Shown here one piece after another: positions 24,116 to 30,808 of a DNA stretch of 36,162 nucleotides. The stretch spans positions 1-36,162 of the forward strand of contig NZ_CAJODG010000017.1 of the NCBI RefSeq assembly GCF_905233635.1, given 5' to 3'. Numbering within the stretch: position 1 is the first letter of the stretch; every line of letters begins with the position of its first letter. Made by a program: the position numbers and the translations under genes. Source of the stretch: Selenomonas sp. AE3005 (GTDB lineage Bacteria > Bacillota > Negativicutes > Selenomonadales > Selenomonadaceae). The notes below the pieces were generated by a model. That model was not told the origin of the DNA. It made no database searches and saw only the letters and a list, made by a program, of their open reading frames with translations.

Positions 24116-24377
24116 ATGTCTTTTGTTGACATATATATTACAGCCGGAGCCAAAAATTACGGCCCTCCCACTGCCCCTTACGATGATATCGAAAACAACG
24201 ATATGGCCTACGGCCCACAACTGGCCCGAATGCTTGATGCAGAATACAGCGTATTGGGAAAATCCGGGGAAGGCGTCATTCACAATTGCTGGTGACAACA
24301 CACATCCCCTAAAAAATGGGTCAAAAAAAATCGCCCTTTATCTAAAGGACAAAGTTGCCGCCATTTTGGGCTGGTGA
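24116..24377 (+). pseudogene. Remnant of a CE2/SGNH-type carbohydrate deacetylase
   Basis: One frame (24116-24295) reads ITAGAKNYGPPTAPYDDIEN and continues NDMAYGPQLARMLDAEYSV, resembling the block after the GDS motif of CE2-type acetyl-esterases. The GDS itself is replaced (VDIYITAG), so the nucleophile is gone. The sequence then jumps to another frame with AGDNTHPLKNGSKKIALYLK and ends at ILGW (24377). That matches the family C-terminus with the catalytic D-x-x-H. The intervening part, normally well over 100 residues, is missing, and so is the N-terminus. An esterase removing acetyl groups from mannan would fit the divergent mannan operon. It is not functional as it stands. Confidence 0.65.
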
Positions 24378-24423
24378 CCAGGAACAATATAAACAACTTA
24401 CTTTTACCAGGTTATTAACACAC

Positions 24424-24467
24424 AAAAACAGGTTCTGCAGCCATAAAATGCAGAACCTGTTTTTTAT
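24424..24467. terminator. Bidirectional terminator
   Basis: AACAGGTTCTGC and GCAGAACCTGTT form a 12-bp stem with an 11-nt loop, with A and T runs on both sides. It sits between the convergent esterase remnant (+) and flavoprotein (-). Confidence 0.9.
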
Positions 24468-24487
24468 ATGCAACTTTCAGCTCTATG

Positions 24488-25135
24488 TTACACCTTTAGT
24501 AAACACTTACCCAATTCATAAGCCGCAGCACATTGCTGGGGGAACATCTCCTCACGATAGGCAGCTTTGGCCTGCGGGTCAAATATCGAGGACTCATATT
24601 TGTCATAGTCGGCAAACTGTGTCGTATTGTACGCATAAAGCGTCTTGGTTTCCTCTCGCAGGATTTTACTGGCAAATCCTTCATGGACGGCAAATTTTTC
24701 CCGCATGCCAAACTGTTTGACATGTTCCTCGGTCATATTCATGGTGTAAATAAAGGCATTAGGCAGGGACTTGGGAAATACCGTTGGTATCTCGTTGCTG
24801 TAAATGTAATTGGAAAATAGCAGCCGTTCGATAAAGGCACTCATGCCGGAGGAAAGGTTCATAAAGTAAACGGGAACGCCCATAATGAGAGCATCGGCCT
24901 CCTTGATGCGTTCGATGACCGGTGTCAAATCGTCCTTCATCGCGCAAGTGCCATGCTCCTTGTCCTTACGCTTGCAGTAAAAGCAACTGATACAGCCTTT
25001 GAAATTCAGACTATAGAGATTTATGAGTTCCGTTTCCGCACCGGCCTCCTGCGCGCCCTTCAAGGCCTGCTGCAAAAGTTCTGCCGTGTTGCCGTTGCGC
25101 CGCGGGCTGCCATTGATGGCAATTACTTTCTTCAT
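24488..25135 (-). CDS. Flavodoxin-fold NAD(P)H-dependent oxidoreductase / iron-sulfur flavoprotein
   Basis: This 215-residue protein begins KKVIAINGSPRRNGNTAELL, the FMN phosphate-binding loop of the NADPH-dependent FMN reductase family. A Cys cluster (CISCFYCKRKDKEHGTC, about residues 49-65) follows, like that of iron-sulfur flavoproteins of anaerobes. GVPVYFMNLSSGMSAFIERL is the conserved active-site region. It may transfer electrons from ferredoxin or NAD(P)H to oxygen, peroxide or other acceptors; the substrate is not evident. It has its own ribosome site (GGGAGG) and its own terminator. Confidence 0.85.
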   Translation of the reverse strand: MKKVIAINGSPRRNGNTAELLQQALKGAQEAGAETELINLYSLNFKGCISCFYCKRKDKEHGTCAMKDDLTPVIERIKEADALIMGVPVYFMNLSSGMSAFIERLLFSNYIYSNEIPTVFPKSLPNAFIYTMNMTEEHVKQFGMREKFAVHEGFASKILREETKTLYAYNTTQFADYDKYESSIFDPQAKAAYREEMFPQQCAAAYELGKCLLKV

Positions 25136-25181
25136 CGTTAAATCCTCCCATCAACCAATACACAAATACTTAAAGTAATCT

Positions 25182-25668
25182 TCAACGCCAATAAGCTGTT
25201 CCCTGCTCTCCTAAAGAAAAACCTGACAAAGCCAAACGCCTTGTCAGGTCATACTTTTTTAACATACCATGTTCCGGGTCGCCCACAGCCGGGTCATAAA
25301 CCGTGCCGCAAACAGAGCAGACATATTTGCCCGTGCTCTTTTGCTCACCATAATCCATTTTCGGTGGAATAGGCGTTGGCATATTATTGAGGTCAACGAC
25401 TTTCTTGCCGGCCAGATTCTCATAGTCCAAAGGAGTATGGGTGGACAGGTAAACAGTCTTATGGCTGGCGATAAAGGCGCGCACCTTGTTGAGCGTGTCT
25501 CTGGCTGCCGCCTTGTCCTCGGTGGCAATCGACAGCTTGTTTTGATAAAGGGCTCCATCGGTAAAGTCCACACGAACGACATTATCCCCTGTTAATTCCA
25601 TGGCATCCGCTTCAATAAGCGAAATAAAAATCTTCGCCTGCGGTCTTGATAAACTCACGGCGATTCAT
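25182..25668 (-). pseudogene. Broken MBL-fold hydrolase/rubredoxin fusion gene
   Basis: A good start at ATG 25668 (GAGG 8 nt upstream) opens with MNRREFIKTAG, a twin-arginine-style beginning, but stops after 18 codons. In another frame the sequence continues with the C-terminal part of a metallo-beta-lactamase-fold (lactonase-like) protein (KVRAFIASHKTVYLSTHTP, DYENLAGKKVVDL). It then runs into a rubredoxin start, KYVCSVCGTVYDPAVGDPEHG, which is cut before the second Cys pair. After that the frame runs through the terminator hairpin, so the final ~25 residues are not real. The metal-binding core of the hydrolase is missing. At least two deletions are needed. It follows rubrerythrin by 10 nt, so the ancestor was probably part of the oxidative-stress operon. 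Confidence 0.7.
25214..25249 (-). terminator. Terminator of the redox operon
   Basis: ACCTGACAA (25221-25229) and TTGTCAGGT (25241-25249) form a hairpin followed on the minus strand by TTTTCTTT. It ends the trxB-to-rubrerythrin transcript after the broken MBL-rubredoxin gene. Confidence 0.85.
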
Positions 25669-25678
25669 GGATTTTTCC

Positions 25679-26224
25679 TCAATCTTTCAGCTTAAATACT
25701 TTCTTCGGCTGGCCACAGAGCGGGCAGGCAAAATCATCCGGTTCAGCATCCAAATCACCAATATATTCATAACTGCAGACCGCGCAGACGTAAATTTTCT
25801 TGCCGGCAGCCTCCAGCAGGCCCGGGCAATGCTTTTCCAAAATTTTCGCCAGCATAACGCCATGATGGCCTTCCTGCTTGGCAAATACTTCCATTTCGTC
25901 AGCAGCCTCGCCAAGGCCTGCCTCGCGGAATTTATCCGCCATGGCCTTAACTTTCTTTTCACCGCTGGTTTCTGCACTCATCAGACCGCGCACTAGCTGC
26001 CAGAAATCCTTGGGCAGCATGCCATTTACCGTCGCATAGAAACCGGCATGGACAGCCTCCTGATTAGCCGCCTCGATAAATTGCTCGGCCACATCGTCAA
26101 GCCCCTGCTCCTTAGCCAGGCGCGCCAGCGTATAATACATCATCGTTCCCTTAGCTTCGCCCAAAGCCATCATTTCTGCCATTTTCTCCAGCGGGGTTCC
26201 CTTCGTAATACCATGTAAGCTCAT
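25679..26224 (-). CDS. Rubrerythrin
   Basis: This 181-residue non-haem di-iron protein should reduce hydrogen peroxide with electrons from rubredoxin or NADH partners. The four-helix bundle has the Glu/His positions EAKGTMMYY, EAANQEAVHAGF and FAKQEGHHG. The C-terminal rubredoxin domain has both Cys pairs (CAVCSYEYIGDLDAEPDDFACPLCG). The length is usual. It is transcribed with glutathione peroxidase and glutaredoxin upstream. A ribosome site (AAAGGAGAG) precedes the ATG. Confidence 0.93.
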   Translation of the reverse strand: MSLHGITKGTPLEKMAEMMALGEAKGTMMYYTLARLAKEQGLDDVAEQFIEAANQEAVHAGFYATVNGMLPKDFWQLVRGLMSAETSGEKKVKAMADKFREAGLGEAADEMEVFAKQEGHHGVMLAKILEKHCPGLLEAAGKKIYVCAVCSYEYIGDLDAEPDDFACPLCGQPKKVFKLKD

Positions 26225-26246
26225 GAAAATCTCTCCTTTACAAACC

Positions 26247-26273
26247 TAATACACATTAAATATAATACACATT
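26247..26273. repeat. 11-bp direct repeat before rubrerythrin
   Basis: TAATACACATT occurs at 26247-26257 and again at 26263-26273, 16 bp apart. The second copy touches the glutathione peroxidase stop. The 48-nt gap is AT-rich and may hold an extra promoter (TATATT-like -10 between the copies). A redox or metal regulator site is possible, but no known consensus is matched. Confidence 0.4.
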
Positions 26274-26818
26274 TATAACAGCTTTTCGATTGCTGCCGTC
26301 ATCGCAGACGGACTGGTGGTCGGTTCAAAACGCTCTACCACATTACCATCTCTATCGATGAGGAATTTGGTAAAATTCCACTTAATGCCATCATCTTCCA
26401 AATACTCCGGATAATTTTTCTTGAGTGCATCCAACAGCACTGCGGAAAACTCGTGGTTTTCATCAAAGCCTTTAAAGCCCTTTTCTGCAGTCAGATACTT
26501 AAAGAGTGGCTGGGCGGTTTCACCGCGCACATCGCCCTTCTCAAAAATCTGGAAACTCACACCGTAGTTGCGGCGGCAGAACTGCTGTACTTCGCTATTG
26601 CTGCCCGGTTCCTGTGCACCAAACTGATTGCAGGGGAAACCCAGGATTTCCAGCCCCTTGTCCTGATACTTATCATAGAGCTCCTGCAGTTCCTTATACT
26701 GCGGAGTAAAACCGCACTTGCTGGCAGTATTGACAATAATCAGTACCTTGCCTGCATAATCCTTGAGGGATTTTTCCTCACCGCTGTTCGTCTTTGCCGA
26801 AAATTCATAAACACTCAT
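26273..26818 (-). CDS. Glutathione peroxidase-family (thioredoxin-dependent) peroxidase
   Basis: This 181-residue cytoplasmic enzyme reduces hydroperoxides. The peroxidatic Cys35 (NTASKCGFTPQ), the Gln of FPCNQFGAQEPG and the Trp/Asn of WNFTKFLID form the catalytic tetrad. Cys81 (QQFCRRNYG) is placed like the resolving Cys of thioredoxin-dependent members, and thioredoxin reductase is encoded nearby. It is a Cys rather than a selenocysteine enzyme. AGGAG lies before the ATG. Confidence 0.93.
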   Translation of the reverse strand: MSVYEFSAKTNSGEEKSLKDYAGKVLIIVNTASKCGFTPQYKELQELYDKYQDKGLEILGFPCNQFGAQEPGSNSEVQQFCRRNYGVSFQIFEKGDVRGETAQPLFKYLTAEKGFKGFDENHEFSAVLLDALKKNYPEYLEDDGIKWNFTKFLIDRDGNVVERFEPTTSPSAMTAAIEKLL

Positions 26819-26855
26819 CTTTATACTCCTCTCATACCTTATCGCATTTATTTAA

Positions 26856-27086
26856 TCAAAGCCCCAGCAGGGCATCAATCTTGCCCTTGTCAAAGCCCAG
26901 TACATACTCCTTGCCATCTGCAGTAATTACGGGAACGACCTCATCATTGGTCAACGCCTGACATTCTGCCAAAGCGGCCTCGTCGTTATCAATATTGCAT
27001 TCCACATATTCTACCTGCCGTGACTGCAGATATTTCTTTACCTTGTCACACCAAGGACAATTATTGATTGAATAAACCTTAACCAT
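26856..27086 (-). CDS. Glutaredoxin-like thiol oxidoreductase
   Basis: This 76-residue small thioredoxin-fold protein has the active site NNCPWCDKVKKYL near the N-terminus and a VVPVI cis-Pro loop. ATG 27086 is chosen because GGGG lies 8 nt upstream; an in-frame ATG two codons earlier is too close to it, and more distant ones have no site. It could carry electrons from the thioredoxin reductase to the peroxidase, in NrdH/redoxin fashion. It sits 71 nt after trxB and 37 nt before the peroxidase. Confidence 0.87.
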   Translation of the reverse strand: MVKVYSINNCPWCDKVKKYLQSRQVEYVECNIDNDEAALAECQALTNDEVVPVITADGKEYVLGFDKGKIDALLGL

Positions 27087-27127
27087 GTTCATTTCCCCTT
27101 TCTGATTTGCACTAAGAAACCGGCAAT

Positions 27128-27163
27128 AAATAAATTTTGACAAGTCAAATCTAAAATTTATTT
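27128..27163 (-). promoter_or_regulatory. AT-rich inverted repeat over the trxB stop codon
   Basis: AAATAAATTTT (27128-27138) and AAAATTTATTT (27153-27163) form an 11-bp stem overlapping the trxB stop. The loop contains TTTGAC-N2-GTCAAA. It may be a weak attenuator between trxB and the glutaredoxin gene or a binding site for a regulator. There is no T run typical of a terminator. Confidence 0.35.
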
Positions 27164-28096
27164 ATGAACAGTTCCTAAATATTTCTCCGCTAAAATTGCA
27201 GCTGTCGTGCCATCTGCGGCAGCTGTTGTAAGCTGCCTTACTTCTTTGTGCCGGACATCACCGGCGGCAAAAACGCCCGGGATATTGGTGCGGCAATCTT
27301 CCCCGGCCGCAATGCGGCCATCTTCAGCCAGCTCAATATCCGTCTGGAACAACGCCGTGTTGGGTGTAACACCAATATTGACGAAGATGCCATCTATGGC
27401 TAATTCTTTCTTTTCGCCAGTCGTTTTATCAAAAACCTCAACACATTCTAGGCGCTTTTCGCCCTTTAAGGCTGTCACATCGGTTTCAAGCAGAATTTCT
27501 ACGTTTTCATGGCTGCGCAGCTTTTCCTGTGCGGATTCATCGGCACGCAGCTGGGAACGATGCAACAGGTACAATTTCTTGGCGTATTTTGTCAGGAAGT
27601 TGGCTGCATCCACAGCGGCATTGCCGCCGCCCATAACAGCAATTATTTTATCCTTATACAAGTGACCGTCACAAAGTTCACAATAGTGCACGCCCTTGCC
27701 AGCGTATTTGCGTTCTTCGGGCAGCGGCAGCTTGCGCCGTTCCATGCCCGAGGCGATAATGACGCTGCCGGCCTCGTAAATACAGGACTCTGTTTCTACG
27801 ATTTTTCTGTCCGCCTGCAGGCTGACCTGCTCAATCATGTCAAACTCATCAACCACAGCCCCAAAGCTCTCGGCCTGCTGTTGTACGGTAGCGATTAAAT
27901 CCTTCCCAGCCACATTGGGCAGCCCCGGATAATTTTCAATTCCAGTGGCATTGGCAATCTGACCGCCCACCAGCGCGTTTTCCAGCACCAGTACCGACAA
28001 ATTCATGCGCCCTGCATAAAGAGCGGCGGTAAGACCGGCCATACCAGCACCGATGATGACGATATCTTTTTGTATCCGTTTCTTTTCCGTTGGCAT
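27158..28096 (-). CDS. trxB: Thioredoxin reductase
   Basis: This 312-residue flavoprotein transfers electrons from NADPH to thioredoxin or a redoxin. It shows the FAD site IIGAGMAGLTAALYAGR, the redox-active CELCDG (a variant of the usual CATCDG), the NADPH site GGGNAAVDAANFL and the second FAD motif GVFAAGDV. I start it at ATG 28096, 6 nt after AGGAG (28103-28107); upstream in-frame starts give an atypical extension. It leads the redox cluster, and its promoter carries direct repeats shared with the two-component system. Confidence 0.92.
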   Translation of the reverse strand: MPTEKKRIQKDIVIIGAGMAGLTAALYAGRMNLSVLVLENALVGGQIANATGIENYPGLPNVAGKDLIATVQQQAESFGAVVDEFDMIEQVSLQADRKIVETESCIYEAGSVIIASGMERRKLPLPEERKYAGKGVHYCELCDGHLYKDKIIAVMGGGNAAVDAANFLTKYAKKLYLLHRSQLRADESAQEKLRSHENVEILLETDVTALKGEKRLECVEVFDKTTGEKKELAIDGIFVNIGVTPNTALFQTDIELAEDGRIAAGEDCRTNIPGVFAAGDVRHKEVRQLTTAAADGTTAAILAEKYLGTVHK

Positions 28097-28136
28097 CATT
28101 ATCTCCTTTCTATCCTTCATCTTTACTACGCTTTTG

Positions 28137-28168
28137 ATTATAATGACCAATTGTGACCTCTATGTGAC
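28137..28168 (-). promoter_or_regulatory. trxB promoter with direct-repeat response-regulator site
   Basis: TGTGAC occurs at 28152-28157 and 28163-28168 on the + strand, spaced 11 bp, the spacing typical of OmpR/PhoB-family response-regulator boxes. A -10 TATAAT (28137-28142, minus strand) lies 9 nt from the inner repeat. There is no good -35, as is usual for activator-dependent promoters where the regulator covers the -35 region. The response regulator gene has the same arrangement. Confidence 0.65.
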
Positions 28169-28176
28169 TTTTATTC

Positions 28177-28205
28177 GATTTTTTACAATCTTTTTGTAAA
28201 AAATC
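28177..28205 (-). terminator. Hairpin at the end of the histidine kinase gene
   Basis: GATTTTTTAC (28177-28186) and GTAAAAAATC (28196-28205) form a perfect 10-bp stem overlapping the kinase stop codon. It is AT-rich and has only a short T-rich tail, so termination may be partial, allowing some read-through into trxB. Confidence 0.5.
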
Positions 28206-29278
28206 TATTTTGACGATATGGCGAGTACACATGACTTGCCACTGTCAAGCGGCAGGGCAACTTTCATTTCCGTTCCCTTGCCCGGCTGACTTTGACAGTC
28301 AATCTGACCACCCAGGAGTTCCAAAATACGTTTGACAATGGAAAGCCCCAGTCCATGGCCTTTTTCCTGATGCGATTCATCGCACTGATAAAACCGTTCA
28401 AAGATATGCACCTGTTTATCTGCAGGAATTCCCATACCTTCGTCACGAATGCATACGCAGATGGAATTTGACGCCAGTTCTCCTGATATATGTATGGTAC
28501 TGCCAGCTCCGGAATACTTCACTGCATTGTCAATCAGATTCAGCCACACCTGCTTAGTCAAATCCGGGTCGCTTTCAATCTGCAGGGGCGGCAAATCAAT
28601 GGCAAAAGAAATATCTTTGACCTCCCATCGCTCAGCCAGCAAAATCACGCACTGACGTATCTGCTCGTCCACGGCAATATCTTCATGCCGCATGACAATA
28701 GCCTGGGCATCAAGCCGCGATAACCGCAATAGATTTTCCGCCAATCGCGAAAGCCGCAATGCCTCCTCATGCACCAGCCCTGTATATTCCCGGCGTTCGT
28801 TCTCGGTCAGACCGTCCTCCAATAGGATTTCCGAAAAGCCAACAATGGAAGAAAGCGGCGTCTTGAATTCATGAGATACACTGCCCGTAAAACCTTTTTG
28901 CATATGGTCAATGCTTTGCAATTCTTTGGCCATACGGTTGAAATTATCTATAAGCTGCACGCCCTCTGCCGTACTTACAAAATCCTCCGGTGGTGGCACA
29001 CGCACAGCAAAATCCCCCTTGGCGATACGCCCGGTGGCCTCTACCACAGACTGCGCCGGACGAATATAAACTCCGGCCTCCCAGGCCAGCAGCAACGCCC
29101 CGGAAACAATCGTGAGCAAACTGCAGATAATGAGTGCCACCGGCAGTTCCAATTGCAGCCCCGTCAAGCTGTCCAACAGATAGACCAGCAGGCTGGACGC
29201 ACCACAGCACAAGACCAGGGTGAGCAAGGTGGTCAGGCTGTGATAAAGCCTCAGCGGCAAAATAAACTGTTTCTTCAT
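28205..29278 (-). CDS. Sensor histidine kinase
   Basis: This 357-residue inner-membrane kinase has two closely spaced transmembrane segments (about 13-35 and 47-72) with almost no periplasmic loop. It therefore probably senses a signal within the membrane or cytoplasm. HAMP (about 72-125), HisKA with phospho-acceptor His136 (VSHEFKTPLSSIVGF) and HATPase_c (NLIDNAVKYSG, DEGMGIP, GHGLGLSIVKRI) follow. Its ATG overlaps the response regulator stop (ATGA). It phosphorylates the partner regulator; the signal is unknown, but the target gene suggests redox or envelope stress. Confidence 0.93.
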   Translation of the reverse strand: MKKQFILPLRLYHSLTTLLTLVLCCGASSLLVYLLDSLTGLQLELPVALIICSLLTIVSGALLLAWEAGVYIRPAQSVVEATGRIAKGDFAVRVPPPEDFVSTAEGVQLIDNFNRMAKELQSIDHMQKGFTGSVSHEFKTPLSSIVGFSEILLEDGLTENERREYTGLVHEEALRLSRLAENLLRLSRLDAQAIVMRHEDIAVDEQIRQCVILLAERWEVKDISFAIDLPPLQIESDPDLTKQVWLNLIDNAVKYSGAGSTIHISGELASNSICVCIRDEGMGIPADKQVHIFERFYQCDESHQEKGHGLGLSIVKRILELLGGQIDCQSQPGKGTEMKVALPLDSGKSCVLAISSK

Positions 29279-29958
29279 GATGTTTCTTCCTTAAATACGG
29301 CCTTATACCCCAAGCCACGCACTGTTTCAATGGCAAAGTCGGGATTATCGGCAAAGCGATGACGCAGTTTTTTTATATGAGCATCTACATTGCGGCTGTC
29401 CGTATCCTTATCCACGCCCCAAATCTCGTCTAACAGTTCCTGCCGGGTAAAAATTTTACCTGGCTGATTGAGCAGCTTGAATAACAGATAGAATTCCTTT
29501 GGCGGCAGAGTGTCCGTATTATCACCGGTCTGCACCGTCAAAGATGCATAATCAAGCACCGTACTGCGAATCGTTAACCGTTTTTCACTCAGCAGCTGCG
29601 CCCGGCGCAAGAGTGCCCCCACACGCAGCATGAGTTCCCTCAGCTGGATAGGCTTTACCATATAATCATCCGTCCCGGCACGAAACCCTTTTTCCATGTC
29701 CTCCATCTGACCTTTAGCCGTGATTATCAAAATGGGCAAATCCATCTTCGCCCCCCGCAAGGCAGCGGTGAGTTCCAGTCCGTCCATACGGGGCATCATC
29801 ACATCGCTGATGATGAGATCAATATGCTCCCGTTCCATAATGTCAAGCGCCTCCTGCCCATCAAAGGCCGGAAAAACATTATACTGTTCCTGTTTCAGCT
29901 TTGCACAAATCATACGGTTGAGATTTCTGTCATCCTCCGCTACTAATATTGAAAACAT
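29275..29958 (-). CDS. OmpR/PhoB-family response regulator
   Basis: This 227-residue DNA-binding regulator has a receiver domain with acidic pocket AEDD and phospho-acceptor Asp52 in ISDVMMPRMDG. The C-terminal winged helix has the usual LPPKEFYLLFKLL, IWGVDKDTDSRNVDAHIKKL and TVRGLGYK. GGGGG lies before the ATG. It most likely binds the TGTGAC repeats before itself and trxB. Confidence 0.94.
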   Translation of the reverse strand: MFSILVAEDDRNLNRMICAKLKQEQYNVFPAFDGQEALDIMEREHIDLIISDVMMPRMDGLELTAALRGAKMDLPILIITAKGQMEDMEKGFRAGTDDYMVKPIQLRELMLRVGALLRRAQLLSEKRLTIRSTVLDYASLTVQTGDNTDTLPPKEFYLLFKLLNQPGKIFTRQELLDEIWGVDKDTDSRNVDAHIKKLRHRFADNPDFAIETVRGLGYKAVFKEETS

Positions 29959-29997
29959 AGGCTGCCCCCTTCACATAGAAAATCGCATCTTATGTAA

Positions 29998-30029
29998 ATT
30001 TTATTATCCCTATGTGACTTGTATATGAC
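29998..30029 (-). promoter_or_regulatory. Response-regulator promoter with direct-repeat operator
   Basis: TGTGAC (30013-30018) and TATGAC (30024-30029) on the + strand are 11 bp apart. A -10-like TAAAAT (29998-30003, minus strand) lies 9 nt from the inner repeat. The core CTATGTGACTT is identical to that at the trxB promoter. An inverted half-site CACATAG lies at 29972-29978. This suggests autoregulation. Confidence 0.6.
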
Positions 30030-30090
30030 TTTATTTCGCCCTGCCAATATAAAATCCTGTTTACGCCATAAAGAGAATATTTCACCCGGC

Positions 30091-30495
30091 TCAGCCCTTA
30101 ATGCCTGCCAATTTCTTTTCCAACACCAACACACCATGACGCACACAATCATCACAGGCGCAGAGCATTTTCCCGGTGTCTATGCCCTTTAACTCCCGGC
30201 AGATTGTCACCCCGCCGGACATTTCCTTAAAAACCTGCAGCATATCTTTCGCAATCATCTTGCTAGGCGTATCGGATTTATTGAGCAGGCCCAATACCAT
30301 AACCGCTCCACATAACGCGCCGCAGGTTCCTTCCATGCCGCCCATGCCCGAACCAAAGCCGGAACCCATCGCCAAGATATCCTCTGCGGGCCTGTCCAGT
30401 TCCTTTTCATAGGCCATCAGCACAGCCTGTGCACAATTACAACGGTTGTGTTTGTACTCCACAGCTTTTTCAGCTCTTGCACTTACTACGTCCAT
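30091..30495 (-). CDS. C_GCAxxG_C_C family protein
   Basis: This 134-residue protein belongs to the family named after its Cys pattern: NRCNCAQAVLMAY near the N-terminus, GTCGALCGAVMVLG in the middle and a C-terminal CxxC region (MLCACDDCVRHG). These proteins are often encoded near redox or metal genes and are sometimes proposed as metal/cluster-binding redox proteins; no function is proven. ATG 30495 has GGAGG 8 nt upstream, so the earlier in-frame TTG is not the start. Confidence 0.85.
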   Translation of the reverse strand: MDVVSARAEKAVEYKHNRCNCAQAVLMAYEKELDRPAEDILAMGSGFGSGMGGMEGTCGALCGAVMVLGLLNKSDTPSKMIAKDMLQVFKEMSGGVTICRELKGIDTGKMLCACDDCVRHGVLVLEKKLAGIKG

Positions 30496-30534
30496 CTTTC
30501 TTACCTCCAAAATATAATCACAGTTACTACTTTG

Positions 30535-30740
30535 CTATTTATTATTTTTTTCCTCTTTTTTCAGCGGCGAACCATCCATAGGCAGATTTTCCTTTGCATA
30601 TAGGAAACCAATGTCGTAAAGCCGCCAAAACTGCACACATACCCTAGTGCCGTAATTCCCACCAGAATTTTACGCTTTTTACTTAGGTCATCACCAGCAA
30701 AGCGGCAAGCCGTAGCGTAGTAAAGACTGAACGCAGTATA
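30535..30740 (-). pseudogene. Fragment of a membrane protein gene
   Basis: In one frame the minus strand reads CRFAGDDLSKKRKILVGITA followed by LGYVCSFGGFTTLVSYM, which looks like a loop and transmembrane segment of an integral membrane protein. A neighbouring frame then gives YAKENLPMDGSPLKKEEKNN and a stop at 30535, which looks like a charged C-terminal tail. The frames do not join, and no start or ribosome site exists; the open frame begins inside the cocE terminator. I read it as the 3' end of a decayed permease gene (YkvI-like at a guess). Confidence 0.35.
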
Positions 30741-30746
30741 CCTTAA

Positions 30747-30789
30747 CGCTAAAAAAGGCCTGACACTTTGTGCCAAGCCTTTTTTAGCG
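30747..30789 (-). terminator. Terminator of the CocE-type hydrolase gene
   Basis: CGCTAAAAAAGGC (30747-30759) and GCCTTTTTTAGCG (30777-30789) form a 13-bp stem extended by GGCA/TGTC pairs in the loop. The T run lies within the 3' arm. It is 20 nt after the hydrolase stop. Confidence 0.85.
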
Positions 30790-30808
30790 AACAATCTTTT
30801 TCGCTCAT

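Noticed and set aside
24110..24301. Minus-strand frame upstream of the PTS operon
   Set aside because: It is antisense to the esterase remnant and without start signals.
30561..30794. 77-codon minus-strand frame taken as a small membrane protein
   Set aside because: Its start lies inside the cocE terminator, it has no ribosome site, and the true-looking C-terminal tail is in another frame. It is treated as a gene fragment instead.
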